A DNA stretch of 64,000 nucleotides from Pseudomonas oryzae (lineage in GTDB: Bacteria > Pseudomonadota > Gammaproteobacteria > Pseudomonadales > Pseudomonadaceae). A program made the position numbers and the translations under genes. Numbering within the stretch: position 1 is the stretch's first letter; each line of letters begins with the position of its first letter. The notes under the pieces were generated by a model. That model did no database searches and was not told the DNA's origin. It saw only the letters and a program-made list of their open reading frames with translations. Where the stretch lies: contig NZ_LT629751.1 in assembly GCF_900104805.1 (NCBI RefSeq), positions 3,391,001 through 3,455,000 on the forward strand, written 5' to 3'. Shown here one piece after another: positions 47,429 to 57,680 of this stretch.

Positions 47429-49738
47429 TCACTCCTGTCGTTCTGGTTGTCCCGCGTCGGTCTCGCCGCGTCCGGCCAACGGCAGGCTGCAGGTCAGCCG
47501 CAGCCCCTCGGCCTGGCGGCTGGCGCCCAGCTCGCCGCCGAAACCCTCGACGATCGAGCGGCTCATCGACAGCCCCAGGCCCAGGCCCTCGGCCTTGCTG
47601 GTGTAGAAGGGCGTGAAGATCTGCTCCAGCTGCGCCTCGCCGACCCCCGGCCCCTGGTCCTCGACGCCGATGCACAGGCGCTGGCCGCCGCCCTCCAGGC
47701 CCGCCGCCAGGCGGATGCGCGAGGGCGCGCCGGGATGCGCCTCGCGGTTGGCCTCGATGGCGTTGCGCAGCAGGTTGAGCAGCACCTGCTCGAGCAGCAC
47801 GCGGTCGGCGTACACCGGCGGCAGATTGTCCGGCAGATCCTCGTCGATCGCCACCTGCGCCTGCGCCGCCTCCCAGGCGCACAGGCGCACCGCCTCGCGC
47901 GCCACCGCCGCACCATCGAGCGCCTGCATGCGCCGCTGGCCCTTGCGCAGGAAGGCGCGCAGGCGGCGGATCACCTCGGCGGCGTGGTTGGCGTGCGCGG
48001 TGATCCGCTCCAGCCCCTGGGCGACCCGCTCGGCGGCCTGAGGATTGCTTCCCAGTGACTGCAGGTAGCGCTGGCTGGCGCTGGCGTAGTTGACCACCGC
48101 GGCCAGCGGCTGGTTGATCTCGTGGGCGATCCCCGAGGCCAGCTCGCCCATGGTCACCAGCCGCGCGGTGTGCGCCAGCTCGTCCTGGTGGCGGCGCAGC
48201 TGCGCCTCGCGCAGCTCGCGCTCGGTCATGTCGCGCGCCACCAGCGAGAAGTAGCGACCGCCGTCGGCGCCGCGATGGGCCAGGAGGACCAGCGACACCG
48301 GCAGCGAGGTCGCGCCGTCCGGGGCATGCAGACGCATGTCGCTGCGCCACACGCCGTTGCGCTCGGCACAGGCCAGGCCCTCGTCGAGCAGGCGCGCCAG
48401 CTCGGCGGGGGCGAGCAGCGCGCCGAGCGGCGGCGGCGCTTCCTCGCCCAGGCCTAGGGTGCGCCGCGCCGCCTGGTTGAGATAGGTGAGATTGCCGGCG
48501 CGGTCGGTGAACAGCACCAGGTCGGTGGTCGCCTCGATCACCTCGGCCAGGCGCCGGCGCGCCTCCTCGCCGCGCACCCGCGCGGTGATGTCGCGCGACA
48601 CGCTGACGATCTCCACCACCGTGCCGGTGTAGGTCTCGCGGATCGCCCGCGCGGCGGTCTCGAACCACAGGTAGTAGCCGTCGCGGTGGCGCAGGCGGTA
48701 GCTCATAGTGTGATAGCCGAGACGCTCGAGCTGTTCGCGCGCCTGGCGCATCTGCTCGAGGTCGTCGGGATGCAGCAGCTCGCGCACGCGCAGGCCGCGC
48801 AGCTGCTCGGGCCAGTAGCCGAGCAGGGTCCAGGACGCCGGCGAGGCGTCGAGGAAGCGGCCGTCCGGGGTGTGCCGGGAGATCAGGTCGGTGGTGTTCT
48901 CGGTGATCACCCGGTACAGCCGGCGCGCCTGCGCCGCCTCGCGCTCGCCGCGCAACTGCTCGCTGGCATCGCGGCCGCGCGCCAGCACGCGGCCGCCATC
49001 GGCGGGAATGAACTGCCAGAGCAGGCTGCGCCCGCCGACCTCGGCGCTCACCGGCCCCACCGCGCGCTGCTGGGTGCGGCAGGCCTGCGCCAGCTGGCGG
49101 TGGTTGACCGGCAGCAGCGCCAGCGGCACCGCCAGCGCACAGTCCTGCTGCAGGCGGTGGGCGGCGCGGTTGAGGTCGAGCAGGCTCTCGTCGGCATCGA
49201 GCAGCAGGCTCGGCGCGTCGTCGGCCTGCAGCAGCGGCGCCGGCGGCGCCTGCTCGCGCGCCTGACCGAGCAGCGCCCGCAGCAGCTCGCCCAGCCAGCC
49301 GGCCAGCCCCGCGGCGACGCCCTCGGCGAACACCAGCAGCAGCAGGCCGGGCTCGCCGGGCGCCAGCTCCAGCGCCAGCGCCACGCCGTTCCGGATCGCC
49401 GCACGGCGCAGCCGCCCGGCCAGCCAGCAGGGCAGCGCGCGCAGGCTTTCGACCTGCAGCTGGCCGTGCGCCGCCAGCGCGGCGAACAGCGCGGCGTCGC
49501 TGGCCTGTGCCAGGTCGCCGGCACCCGGCGGCAGGCGCCGCGCGCTGCCCAGCTCGGCGTAGGTACCGGCCGCCGGTTGCCAGGCCAGGTAGTAGGCCTG
49601 CGCCACCTCCGCCCGCGCCTGCGCCAGGCGCAGCAGGGCATCGGCCAACTCGTCGCGGCTCACCCCCGCGCCGGCGAGGCGCAGCAGCTCGCGCAGTTCG
49701 CGTGACGGGGCCGCGGCCTGGCGGTCCGAATGCGGCAT
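47429..49738 (-). CDS. Soluble PAS-domain sensor histidine kinase (FixL/DctB-like kinase core)
   Basis: Kinase of 769 residues with no membrane segment, so probably cytoplasmic. An N-terminal GAF-like region of about 190 residues is followed by PAS modules (one around residues 285-400 with RVITENTTDLISRHTPDGRF and the PAC motif VVEIVSVSRDITARV, and another around 405-520). The kinase core has the histidine in MGELASGIAHEINQPLAAVV and complete ATP-binding boxes (LLNLLRNAIEAN, VEDQGPGVG, GLGLGLSMSRSIVEGFGG). The ATG at 49738 has GGGAGG nine bases upstream. No heme-binding residue is evident, so the signal is unknown. Confidence 0.9.
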   Translation of the reverse strand: MPHSDRQAAAPSRELRELLRLAGAGVSRDELADALLRLAQARAEVAQAYYLAWQPAAGTYAELGSARRLPPGAGDLAQASDAALFAALAAHGQLQVESLRALPCWLAGRLRRAAIRNGVALALELAPGEPGLLLLVFAEGVAAGLAGWLGELLRALLGQAREQAPPAPLLQADDAPSLLLDADESLLDLNRAAHRLQQDCALAVPLALLPVNHRQLAQACRTQQRAVGPVSAEVGGRSLLWQFIPADGGRVLARGRDASEQLRGEREAAQARRLYRVITENTTDLISRHTPDGRFLDASPASWTLLGYWPEQLRGLRVRELLHPDDLEQMRQAREQLERLGYHTMSYRLRHRDGYYLWFETAARAIRETYTGTVVEIVSVSRDITARVRGEEARRRLAEVIEATTDLVLFTDRAGNLTYLNQAARRTLGLGEEAPPPLGALLAPAELARLLDEGLACAERNGVWRSDMRLHAPDGATSLPVSLVLLAHRGADGGRYFSLVARDMTERELREAQLRRHQDELAHTARLVTMGELASGIAHEINQPLAAVVNYASASQRYLQSLGSNPQAAERVAQGLERITAHANHAAEVIRRLRAFLRKGQRRMQALDGAAVAREAVRLCAWEAAQAQVAIDEDLPDNLPPVYADRVLLEQVLLNLLRNAIEANREAHPGAPSRIRLAAGLEGGGQRLCIGVEDQGPGVGEAQLEQIFTPFYTSKAEGLGLGLSMSRSIVEGFGGELGASRQAEGLRLTCSLPLAGRGETDAGQPERQE

Positions 49739-49754
49739 GATCTCTGGCCTCCCT

Positions 49755-49815
49755 CGATTTTTATAGTACTTATACCATACGAGGTTAGATAAAAACCTAT
49801 ACACATTTCCGCAAA
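49755..49815. promoter_or_regulatory. AT-rich divergent control region between sensor kinase and acyl-CoA synthetase
   Basis: Around 60 bases are strongly AT-rich in a very GC-rich setting. They include near-palindromic tatagtacttata (49762-49774) and an aggtt/aacct inverted pair (49782-49798). Minus-strand TATAAG or TACTAT could be the kinase -10. The rest of the 196-base gap holds the leader of the synthetase. Operator sites here would suit the adjacent response regulator. Confidence 0.5.
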
Positions 49816-49934
49816 ACCGATCTATGCTCGGGACAAGTCACCACAGGGATGTGGTGCCGCAGGTCGTCGATCCGGCTGCGCCGCGTCGATGCACCAACAA
49901 GAACAGAGCTAACAATCAGCCAGCGGATACAGTC

Positions 49935-51554
49935 ATGTCGATCTACGAGCAGGGCCTCGCGCCCGCCCCCGTCAATCATCTCGCCCTCACTCCGCTCAGC
50001 TTCATCGAGCGCACCGCCAGCATCTACCCCGAACGCCTCGCCGTGATCCACGGCGCCATCCGCCGCAACTGGCGCGAGACCTACCGGCGCTGCCGGCGCC
50101 TGGCCTCGGCGCTGGCCGGTCGCGGCATCGGCCAGGGCGACACCGTGGCGGTGATGCTGCCCAACATCCCGGCGATGCTCGAGGCGCACTTCGGCGTGCC
50201 GATGATCGGCGCCGTGCTCAACACCCTCAACGTGCGCCTGGACGCCGAGGCGATCGCCTTCATGCTGCAGCACGGCGAGGCCAAGGTGCTGATCGCCGAC
50301 CGCGAGTTCGCCGAGGTGGTGCACGCCGCGGTGGGCATGCTCGGCCGGCCGATCCTGGTGGTCGACGTCGACGACCCGGAGTACGGCGAGGGCGCGGCGC
50401 TCAGCGAGCTGGACTACGAGGCGCTGCTCGCCGAGGGCGACCCGGAATTCGCCTGGCGGTGGCCGGACGACGAGTGGCAGGCGATCAGCCTCAACTACAC
50501 CTCCGGCACCACCGGCAACCCCAAGGGCGTGGTCTATCACCACCGCGGCGCCTTCCTCAACGCCATGGGCAACCAGATGACCTGGGCTATGGGCCACCAC
50601 CCGGTGTACCTGTGGACGCTGCCGATGTTCCACTGCAACGGCTGGTGCTATCCGTGGACCATCACCGCGCTGGCCGGCGCCCACGTGTTCCTGCGCCGGG
50701 TCGACCCGCAGAAGATCCTCACCCTGATCCGCGAGCACCGCGTCACCCACCTGTGCGGCGCGCCCATCGTGCTCAACGCGCTGGTCAACATGCCCGAGTC
50801 GGCCAAGGCGGCCATCGACCACCCGGTGCACGCCATGGTCGCCGGCGCCGCGCCGCCTGCCAAGGTGATCGGCGCGGTGGAGGAAATGGGCATCAAGGTC
50901 ACCCACGTCTACGGCCTCACCGAGGTCTACGGCCCGGTCACCGTGTGCGCCTGGCACGAGGAGTGGGACGCCCTGCCGCTCGACGAGCGCGCACGCATCA
51001 AGGCGCGCCAGGGCGTGCGCTACCCGACCCTGGAGGGGGTGATGGTCGGCGACCCGAAGACCCTCGAGCCGGTGCCGCGCGACGGCGAAACCCTCGGCGA
51101 GATCTTCATGCGCGGCAACACGGTGATGAAGGGCTACCTGAAGAACCCCAGCGCCACCGAGGAAGCCTTCGCCGGCGGCTGGTTCCACACCGGCGACCTC
51201 GCCGTGTGCCACCCGGACGGCTACGTGGAGATCAAGGACCGCCTCAAGGACATCATCATCTCCGGCGGCGAGAACATCTCGACCATCGAGGTCGAGGGCG
51301 TGCTGTACCGCCACCCGGCGGTGCTCGAGGCCGCGGTGGTGGCCCGCCCGGACGAGAAGTGGGGCGAGACGCCGTGCGCCTTCGTCACCCTCAAGCAGGG
51401 TCACGCGGCCAGCCAGACGGAGATCATCACCTTCTGCCGCGAGCACCTGGCGCACTTCAAGGTACCCAAGACCGTGGTGTTCGACGCCCTGCCGAAGACC
51501 TCCACCGGCAAGATCCAGAAGTACGTGCTGCGCGACTGGGCGCGGGCGCTCTAG
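49935..51554 (+). CDS. Acyl-CoA synthetase of the AMP-binding family (AlkK-like)
   Basis: Adenylating enzyme of 539 residues that activates a carboxylic acid to its CoA ester. The P-loop is [20 protein letters not shown], the adenine motif [11 protein letters not shown], the hinge aspartate is in [20 protein letters not shown], and the catalytic C-terminal lysine is in [16 protein letters not shown]. The motif [12 protein letters not shown] is typical of medium-chain AlkK-type enzymes rather than acetyl-CoA synthetase. The start ATG has only a weak ribosome-binding site. It leads into DUF485 and an ActP-like transporter on the same strand. Confidence 0.92.
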   Translation: MSIYEQGLAPAPVNHLALTPLSFIERTASIYPERLAVIHGAIRRNWRETYRRCRRLASALAGRGIGQGDTVAVMLPNIPAMLEAHFGVPMIGAVLNTLNVRLDAEAIAFMLQHGEAKVLIADREFAEVVHAAVGMLGRPILVVDVDDPEYGEGAALSELDYEALLAEGDPEFAWRWPDDEWQAISLNYTSGTTGNPKGVVYHHRGAFLNAMGNQMTWAMGHHPVYLWTLPMFHCNGWCYPWTITALAGAHVFLRRVDPQKILTLIREHRVTHLCGAPIVLNALVNMPESAKAAIDHPVHAMVAGAAPPAKVIGAVEEMGIKVTHVYGLTEVYGPVTVCAWHEEWDALPLDERARIKARQGVRYPTLEGVMVGDPKTLEPVPRDGETLGEIFMRGNTVMKGYLKNPSATEEAFAGGWFHTGDLAVCHPDGYVEIKDRLKDIIISGGENISTIEVEGVLYRHPAVLEAAVVARPDEKWGETPCAFVTLKQGHAASQTEIITFCREHLAHFKVPKTVVFDALPKTSTGKIQKYVLRDWARAL

Positions 51555-51677
51555 TCCGCCCCCCGGTCGACACGGATGACGGCGCCGCCCACCGCGACGG
51601 CGCCACCCCGCGGCCTGCCCGGCAGCGCCGCGGGCGTCATGGCGATCCCCGACTACAACAACAATCCGGAGCCTCTC

Positions 51678-52007
51678 ATGGACCTCAGCGTTTCCCGTCA
51701 CGCGCAGAGCTACGACCACATCCGCAACAATCCCAAGTTCCGCCAGCTGGCGCAGAGCCGTTCGCGCCTGGCCTGGTCGCTGAGCGCCGCGGTGCTCGGC
51801 GCCTACTTCCTGTTCATGGCCATCGTCGCCTTCGCCCCCGAGCTGCTGCACCGGCCGCTGGCCGCGGGCAGCCCGCTGAGCATCGGCCTGCCGGTCGGCG
51901 CGGCGGTGATCCTGTTCTCCTGGCTGCTCACCGGCTGGTACGTGCGCTGCGCCAACACCCGCTTCGACGCCCTGAGCGCCGAACTCGTGCAGGAGAGCCG
52001 CCAATGA
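51678..52007 (+). CDS. DUF485 (YjcH-like) membrane protein
   Basis: Protein of 109 residues with a soluble N-terminus ([20 protein letters not shown]) and two membrane helices ([20 protein letters not shown] and [20 protein letters not shown]). It matches the DUF485/YjcH family, always encoded before acetate-type symporters. GGAG lies before the ATG. Its stop overlaps the symporter start as ATGA, so it is likely an accessory subunit or assembly factor. Confidence 0.93.
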   Translation: MDLSVSRHAQSYDHIRNNPKFRQLAQSRSRLAWSLSAAVLGAYFLFMAIVAFAPELLHRPLAAGSPLSIGLPVGAAVILFSWLLTGWYVRCANTRFDALSAELVQESRQ

Positions 52008-53677
52008 AGCGCCCGCACCTCGCCAGCCTGGGCCTGGCCGCCCTCGCCCTGCTGCCCGTCGCCGCCTTCGCCGGCCCCACGGTGGCCGCCGCCGAGAAGC
52101 AGCCGCTCAACCTGCACGCCATCGGCATGTTCTTCGTGTTCGTCCTCGCCACCCTGGCGATCACCTGGTGGGCCGCGCGGCAGACCCGCTCCACCTCCGA
52201 CTTCTACACCGCCGGCGGCGGCATCAGCGGCTTCCAGAACGGTCTGGCGATCGCCGGCGACTACATGTCCGCCGCCACCCTGCTCGGCCTGTCCAGCCTG
52301 ATGTTCGCCAAGGGCTACGACGGCTTCGTCTACACCGTGGCGTTCTTCGTCGGCTGGCCGCTGATCACCTTCCTGATGGCCGAACGGCTGCGCAACCTCG
52401 GCCGCTTCACCTTCGCCGACATCGTCTCCTACCGTCTCGACCAGACGCGCATCCGCACTTTCGCCGCGTTCGGCTCGCTGACCGTGGTGTGCTGCTACCT
52501 GGTGGTGCAGATGGTCGGCGCCGGCCAGCTGATCAAGCTGCTGTTCGGCCTCGACTACCCGGTGGCGGTGATGGTGGTCGGCGCGCTGATGCTGGTCTAC
52601 GTGATCTTCGGCGGGATGATCGCCACCACCTGGGTGCAGATCATCAAGGCGGTGCTGCTGCTCGCCGGCGGCACCACCCTGGCCCTGCTGGCCATGGCCG
52701 AGTTCGGCTTCAGCTATTCGACCCTGGCCACCCGCGCCGTCGACACCCACGCCATCGGCCAGGCGATCATGGGCCCGGGCAGCATGCTCGCCGACCCGTT
52801 CAACGCCGCCTCGATGTCGCTCGGCCTGGTGTTCGGCATCGCCGGCCTGCCGCACATCCTGATGCGCTTCTTCACCGTGCCCAACGCCAAGGAGGCGCGC
52901 AAGTCGGTGTTCTACGCCACCGGCTTCATCGGCTTCTTCTTCCTGGTGGTCGCCACCCTCGGCTTCGCCGCCATCGTCATCGTCGGCAGCGACCCGCAGT
53001 ACTTCGTCGGCGGCGACACCAGAGGCGCGCTGATCGGCGGCGGCAACATGGTGGCCATGCACCTGGCCAAGGCGGTCGGCGGCAACCTGTTCCTCGGCTT
53101 CCTCTCCGCGGTGGCCTTCGCCACCATCCTCGCGGTGGTGTCCGGCCTGGCCCTGGCCGGCGCCTCGGCGATCTCCCACGACCTCTACGCCACCGTGCTG
53201 AAGAAGGGCCAGGCCAGCGAGAAGGACGAAATGCGCATGACCCGCCTGGCCACCGTGGGCCTGGGCATCGTCGCCATCCTGCTCGGCATCCTGTTCGAGA
53301 AGCAGAACGTCGCCTTCCTGGTCGGCCTGACCTTCGGCGTCGCCGCCTCGACCAACTTCCCGGTGCTGATCATGGCCATGTACTGGAAGGGCCTGACCAC
53401 CAAGGGCGCGCTGTGCGGCGGTATCGCCGGCCTGGTCAGCGCCATGCTGCTGGTGATCCTGTCGCCGGCGGTATGGGTCACCGTGCTCGGCAACGCCAAG
53501 GCGATCTTCCCCTACGACCACCCGGCGCTGATCTCCATGCCGCTGGCGTTCCTGGTCATCGTGGTGGTCTCCAAACTCGACCGCAGCGCCCGCGCCGCGC
53601 GCGAGCGCGCCGCCTTCGACGACCAGTTCGTGCGCGCACAGACCGGCCTCGGCTCGGCCGCCGCGGTCGCCCACTGA
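52004..53677 (+). CDS. actP: ActP-like sodium:solute symporter (acetate/carboxylate permease)
   Basis: Sodium/solute symporter of 557 residues with a cleavable or N-terminal leader ([18 protein letters not shown]) and about 13 helices. Family motifs include [32 protein letters not shown] and [20 protein letters not shown]. ActP carries acetate, glycolate and similar short carboxylates. Here the usual acs gene is replaced by an AlkK-like synthetase, so the substrate could be longer; this is inference. Overlap with DUF485 implies coupled translation. Confidence 0.92.
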   Translation: MKRPHLASLGLAALALLPVAAFAGPTVAAAEKQPLNLHAIGMFFVFVLATLAITWWAARQTRSTSDFYTAGGGISGFQNGLAIAGDYMSAATLLGLSSLMFAKGYDGFVYTVAFFVGWPLITFLMAERLRNLGRFTFADIVSYRLDQTRIRTFAAFGSLTVVCCYLVVQMVGAGQLIKLLFGLDYPVAVMVVGALMLVYVIFGGMIATTWVQIIKAVLLLAGGTTLALLAMAEFGFSYSTLATRAVDTHAIGQAIMGPGSMLADPFNAASMSLGLVFGIAGLPHILMRFFTVPNAKEARKSVFYATGFIGFFFLVVATLGFAAIVIVGSDPQYFVGGDTRGALIGGGNMVAMHLAKAVGGNLFLGFLSAVAFATILAVVSGLALAGASAISHDLYATVLKKGQASEKDEMRMTRLATVGLGIVAILLGILFEKQNVAFLVGLTFGVAASTNFPVLIMAMYWKGLTTKGALCGGIAGLVSAMLLVILSPAVWVTVLGNAKAIFPYDHPALISMPLAFLVIVVVSKLDRSARAARERAAFDDQFVRAQTGLGSAAAVAH

Positions 53678-53773
53678 CCTTCCGTCCTGCAACAGCGCTC
53701 CGGCGGCCGGCGACGGCGGCCGGAGCGCGCGAACCACCCGGCGCCCCGGCGCCCGATCCATCGAGGTTTCCCC

Positions 53774-55555
53774 ATGCCCGAGTTCAACGCCCCGCTGCGC
53801 GACATGCGCTTTGTCCTCCACGAAGTCTTCCAGGCCCCGAGCCTGTGGGCGCGCCTGCCGGCGCTCAGCGAGACCATCGACGGCGACATCGCCGACGCCA
53901 TCCTCGAGGAGGCCGCCAAGGTCACCGGCGGCCTGCTCGCCCCGCTCAACCGCAGCGGCGACGAGGAAGGCGCACGCTTCGACAACGGTTCGGTGACCAC
54001 CCCGGCGGGCTTCCGCGCGGCCTATGCCACCTACATCGAGGGCGGCTGGGTCGGCCTGGCCGGCAACCCGGCCTACGGCGGCCTGGGCATGCCCAAGATG
54101 CTCGCCGTGCAGTTCGAGGAGATGCTCTACGCCGCAGGCTCCAGCTTCGCCCTGTACTCGGCGCTGACCTCCGGCGCCTGCCTGGCCATCGACGCCCACG
54201 CCAGCGAGGAACTCAAGCAGACCTACCTGCCGCGCCTGTACAGCGGCGAGTGGGCCGGCACCATGTGCCTGACCGAGGCGCACGCCGGCAGCGACCTCGG
54301 CCTGCTGCGCTCGCGCGCCGAGCCGCAGGCCGACGGCAGCTACGCGATCAGCGGCAGCAAGATCTTCATCACCGGCGGCGAGCAGGACCTCACCGAGAAC
54401 ATCGTCCACCTGGTGCTGGCGCGCCTGCCCGACGCCCCGGCCGGCTCGCGCGGCATCTCGCTGTTCTTGGTGCCCAAGTTCCTGGTCAATGCCGATGGCA
54501 GCCTCGGCGCGCGCAACCCGGTCACCTGCGGCTCGATCGAGCACAAGATGGGCATCAAGGCCTCCGCCACCTGCGTGATGAACTTCGACGGCGCCACCGG
54601 CTGGCTGGTCGGCGAACCCAACCGCGGCCTCGCCGCGATGTTCACCATGATGAACTACGAGCGCCTGTCGATCGGCATCCAGGGCATCGGCTGCGCCGAG
54701 GCGTCCTACCAGAGCGCCGTGGCCTACGCCCGCGAGCGCCTGCAGGGCCGCGCGCCGGCCGGCGCCGTGCAGCCGCAGAAGAGCGCCGACCCGCTCATCG
54801 TCCATCCCGACGTGCGGCGCATGCTGCTGACCATCAAGGCGCTCACCGAGGGTGGCCGCGCCTTCTCCACCTGGGTCGGCCAGCAGCTCGACCTGGCCAA
54901 GTTCGCCGTCGACGACGCCGAGCGCGAGCACGCCGAAGCGCTGGTCGCCCTGCTCACGCCGGTGGCCAAGGCGTTCTTCACCGACACCGGCCTGGAGAGC
55001 TGCGTGCTCGGCCAGCAGGTGTTCGGCGGCCACGGCTACATTCGCGAATGGGGCCAGGAGCAGTTGGTGCGCGACGTGCGCATCGCGCAGATCTACGAGG
55101 GTACCAACGGCATCCAGGCGCTCGACCTGCTCGGCCGCAAGGTGCTCGGCAACCAGCGCGCCAGCCTGCGCCTGTTCGCCGCCGAGATCCGCGCCTTCGT
55201 CGACAGCCCGGCCGGTACCGCGCAGCCCTACGCCAGCGAGCTGCTCGCCGCCGTCGAACGCCTGGAGAGCGTCAGCCTGTGGCTGGAGCAGCAGGCCGCG
55301 GCGAACCCCGCCGAGGTCGGCGCCGCCGCGGTCGACTACCTGCAGCTGTTCGGCTACGTCGCCTACGCCTACATGTGGGCGCGCATGGCCAGTGTCGCCA
55401 GCCTGCGCCGCGCCGACGATGAAAGTTTCTACGCCGGCAAGCTGGCCACCGCGCAGTTCTACTTCCGCAAGCTGCTGCCGCGCATCCACAGCCTGGAAGC
55501 GAGCATCCGCGCCGGCAGCGCGCCGCTGTACGGGCTGGACGACGAGCAGTTCTGA
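53774..55555 (+). CDS. Acyl-CoA dehydrogenase (long form with C-terminal extension)
   Basis: FAD enzyme of 593 residues that oxidises an acyl-CoA to the 2-enoyl-CoA. The FAD and substrate regions include GTMCLTEAHAGSDLG and ISGSKIFITGGEQD. The catalytic glutamate is Glu442 in IAQIYEGTNGIQALDLLGRK. The extra C-terminal domain of about 120 residues (from about 475) is that of the FadE-like 590-600-residue class. It follows the ActP-like gene by 96 bases and suits beta-oxidation of the acid activated by the synthetase. It ends in a strong terminator. Confidence 0.94.
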   Translation: MPEFNAPLRDMRFVLHEVFQAPSLWARLPALSETIDGDIADAILEEAAKVTGGLLAPLNRSGDEEGARFDNGSVTTPAGFRAAYATYIEGGWVGLAGNPAYGGLGMPKMLAVQFEEMLYAAGSSFALYSALTSGACLAIDAHASEELKQTYLPRLYSGEWAGTMCLTEAHAGSDLGLLRSRAEPQADGSYAISGSKIFITGGEQDLTENIVHLVLARLPDAPAGSRGISLFLVPKFLVNADGSLGARNPVTCGSIEHKMGIKASATCVMNFDGATGWLVGEPNRGLAAMFTMMNYERLSIGIQGIGCAEASYQSAVAYARERLQGRAPAGAVQPQKSADPLIVHPDVRRMLLTIKALTEGGRAFSTWVGQQLDLAKFAVDDAEREHAEALVALLTPVAKAFFTDTGLESCVLGQQVFGGHGYIREWGQEQLVRDVRIAQIYEGTNGIQALDLLGRKVLGNQRASLRLFAAEIRAFVDSPAGTAQPYASELLAAVERLESVSLWLEQQAAANPAEVGAAAVDYLQLFGYVAYAYMWARMASVASLRRADDESFYAGKLATAQFYFRKLLPRIHSLEASIRAGSAPLYGLDDEQF

Positions 55556-55563
55556 GTCCCCTT

Positions 55564-55603
55564 GGCCGCGGCGGTCGCCTGCCCGACCGCCGCGGCCTTT
55601 TTT
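55564..55603 (+). terminator. Strong Rho-independent terminator of the acyl-CoA dehydrogenase gene
   Basis: A perfect 14-bp stem, ggccgcggcggtcg/cgaccgccgcggcc, with a 6-base loop and six T, 8 bases after the stop codon. Confidence 0.95.
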
Positions 55604-55675
55604 CTGCTGCGGGATGCCCGGGGCGGGAGTAGCCTTGGCGGTATCGTCCCCCGACAAGAACAACAAGGATTGACC

Positions 55676-56542
55676 ATGCGTACCCTGACCACCCTGTCCG
55701 GCAACAGCCAGAAGCTCGACGGCGGCGCCATGTTCGGCAACGCGCCGCGCGCCCTGTGGGAGCGCTGGATGCCGGCCGACGCCCTGCACCGCATCGACCT
55801 CGGCTGCCGCGCCCTGCTGGTGCGCGAGGACGGCCGCAACATCCTGGTGGAGACCGGCATCGGCGCCTTCTTCAGCCCGGAGCTGAAGGAGCGCTACGGC
55901 GTGCAGGAAGACCGCCACGTGCTGCTCGACAACCTGGCGAAGCTCGGCCTGACCGACGCCGACATCGACGTGGTGCTGCTCACCCACCTGCACTTCGACC
56001 ACGCCGGCGGCCTGCTCGCCCCCTGGGAGGAAGGCCAGCCGCCGCGCCTGCTGTTCCCCAACGCGCGCTTCGTCACCGGCCGCCGCCAGTGGCAGCGCGC
56101 CATGGCGCCGCACGCCCGCGACCGCGCCTCGTACATCCCCGAGCTGCTCGAGCTGCTGGAGGCCAGTGGCCGCCTGGAGCTGCTCGCCGACGGCGAGAGC
56201 TCGCCGACCCTCGGCCCGGACTGGCGCTTCCATGTCAGCGACGGCCACACCCCAGGCCAGTTCCTCCCCGAGGTCGCCATGCCCGGCGGCCCGGTGGTGT
56301 TCGCCGGCGACCTGATCCCCGGCGCGCCCTGGGTGCACCTGCCGATCACCATGGGCTACGACCGCTTCCCGGAAGGGCTGATCGAGGAAAAGACCGCACT
56401 GCTGGAAGACCTGCTGGCGCGCAATGGCCGGCTGGTGTTCACCCACGATCCGAAGGTGGCCATGGGCCGGGTCAGCCGCGATGCCAGGGGCAAGTACGGC
56501 CTGAGCGAGAGCTGCGGCGAGGTGGTGGGGCTGGCGGAGTAG
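55676..56542 (+). CDS. Metallo-beta-lactamase-fold hydrolase
   Basis: Protein of 288 residues with the HxHxDH signature ([12 protein letters not shown]), the later metal histidine in [10 protein letters not shown], an aspartate in [12 protein letters not shown] and a C-terminal histidine in [11 protein letters not shown]. It resembles lactonase/glyoxalase-like hydrolases of the MBL superfamily; the exact substrate cannot be assigned. The ATG at 55676 has aaggatt upstream. It is separated from the dehydrogenase by a strong terminator and so has its own promoter. Confidence 0.88.
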   Translation: MRTLTTLSGNSQKLDGGAMFGNAPRALWERWMPADALHRIDLGCRALLVREDGRNILVETGIGAFFSPELKERYGVQEDRHVLLDNLAKLGLTDADIDVVLLTHLHFDHAGGLLAPWEEGQPPRLLFPNARFVTGRRQWQRAMAPHARDRASYIPELLELLEASGRLELLADGESSPTLGPDWRFHVSDGHTPGQFLPEVAMPGGPVVFAGDLIPGAPWVHLPITMGYDRFPEGLIEEKTALLEDLLARNGRLVFTHDPKVAMGRVSRDARGKYGLSESCGEVVGLAE

Positions 56543-56600
56543 TGTCGCCCAGCCATGCGGCCGCCGACTGCCAGCGGCGACCGCCATTTGCGCAGGCAAC

Positions 56601-56625
56601 AAAAAACCCGCCGAAGCGGGTTTTC
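56601..56625. terminator. Bidirectional terminator between MBL hydrolase and lipoprotein genes
   Basis: A 9-bp stem, aaaacccgc/gcgggtttt, with a 4-base loop (cgaa) is flanked by an A run on the left and a T run on the right, so it works on both strands for the convergent genes. The rest of the 209-base gap shows nothing convincing. Confidence 0.85.
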
Positions 56626-56751
56626 TAGACCAGGCCGGCGTCCTGCCGGCTGACATCCTGTCGGCTGCACTCCGTGCAACGGTCGGTCATCCTTGAGCTG
56701 GGTTCAGCCTAGGCGACAAGTGTTGCACTCGTGTTAAGGCACACGCCGCGC

Positions 56752-57039
56752 TCAGTTGCCGCCGCGCACCTGCAGGCCGATGCCCAGCTCGGCGGCGATC
56801 GAGAACGGCAGCAGCAGGGTATCCAGCAGCGCGCTGGCCGGCAGGTCGAGACCGGGGTGTTTCGGCGCCTCGGCGCCGAAGTGGTCGCGCGGGCAGCAGC
56901 CGCCGTTGAGCGCGTACCAGTCCAGGCGGGTGCCGGCGTAGATCAGCGGCGCACCGGGCTGGGCGGCGTCGAGGGTGCGCACGCTGGCGCAGCCGCCCAG
57001 CAGCAGCGGCGCCAGCAGCAGGGGAAGGAAGCGGCGCAT
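56752..57039 (-). CDS. YceK/YidQ-like small lipoprotein
   Basis: Lipoprotein of 95 residues: signal peptide RRFLPLLLAPLLLGGCASV with the lipobox cysteine near residue 16. It is followed by a short domain with LIYAGTRLDWYALNGG and the C-terminal LDLPASALLDTLLLPFSIA segment seen in the YceK/DUF1375 family. The ATG shares its A with the ubiX stop (TGATG). The function is unknown; it may be an outer-membrane lipoprotein. Confidence 0.85.
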   Translation of the reverse strand: MRRFLPLLLAPLLLGGCASVRTLDAAQPGAPLIYAGTRLDWYALNGGCCPRDHFGAEAPKHPGLDLPASALLDTLLLPFSIAAELGIGLQVRGGN

Positions 57040-57668
57040 CAGTCCTCGCTGACCCGGTGGTGCTCGCCCCAGCGCGGCAGCATGTCCTGGGGAATGTTCA
57101 GCAGGTTGAGGATGCGCGCCACCACGAAGTCGATCAGGTCGTCGATGGTCTGCGGCTGGTGGTAGAAGCCCGGTGCGGCGGGCAGGATCACCGCGCCCAT
57201 GTTCGACAGCCTGAGCATGTTCTCCAGGTGGATGGTGGAGAACGGCGCCTCGCGCGGCACCAAGATCAGCTGGCGGCGCTCCTTGAGCGCCACGTCGGCG
57301 GCACGCTCGATCAGGTTGTTGCACGCCCCCGTGGCGATCGCCGACAGCGAGCCGGTCGAGCAGGGCACCACCACCATGGCCGCCGGCGCGCTGGAACCGG
57401 AAGCGGGCGGCGCCATCCAGTCGTCCTGGCCGAACACGCGGATCTGCCCGGGCGCCGCGCCGGTGTACTCGCTGAGGAAGGCCTGCATCGCCCGCGGCTT
57501 GGCCGGCAGGGCGACGTCGGTCTCGGTGGCCATCACCAGTTGCGCCGCCTTGGAGATCAGGAAGTGCACCTCGCGCTCCTCCTGCACCAGGCAGTCGAGC
57601 AGGCGCAGGCCGTACTGGGCGCCGGAGGCGCCGGTCATCGCCAGGGTGATGCGTTCGGGACCGCTCAT
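57039..57668 (-). CDS. ubiX: UbiX, flavin prenyltransferase
   Basis: Enzyme of 209 residues that makes prenylated FMN for the UbiD decarboxylase in ubiquinone synthesis. Markers are the flavin-binding [45 protein letters not shown] and [16 protein letters not shown] prefer the second ATG at 57668, as AAGGAG is then eight bases upstream; the first ATG at 57674 would leave only two. It follows mpl by 12 bases on the same strand. Confidence 0.96.
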   Translation of the reverse strand: MSGPERITLAMTGASGAQYGLRLLDCLVQEEREVHFLISKAAQLVMATETDVALPAKPRAMQAFLSEYTGAAPGQIRVFGQDDWMAPPASGSSAPAAMVVVPCSTGSLSAIATGACNNLIERAADVALKERRQLILVPREAPFSTIHLENMLRLSNMGAVILPAAPGFYHQPQTIDDLIDFVVARILNLLNIPQDMLPRWGEHHRVSED

Positions 57669-57680
57669 CGCCATTGCTCC

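Noticed and set aside
50459..53677. Possible fusion of an upstream region with the ActP-like symporter (1072 codons)
   Set aside because: The upstream part is an out-of-frame shadow of the acyl-CoA synthetase; the symporter start at 52004 overlaps DUF485 in the standard way and has a leader sequence.
51803..56656. A 1617-codon open frame on the minus strand opposite DUF485, actP, acyl-CoA dehydrogenase and MBL genes
   Set aside because: It is a by-product of very high GC at third codon positions: the product is low-complexity, rich in Gly, Ala, Glu, His and Gln, with no recognisable domain, while the plus strand encodes clear families throughout.
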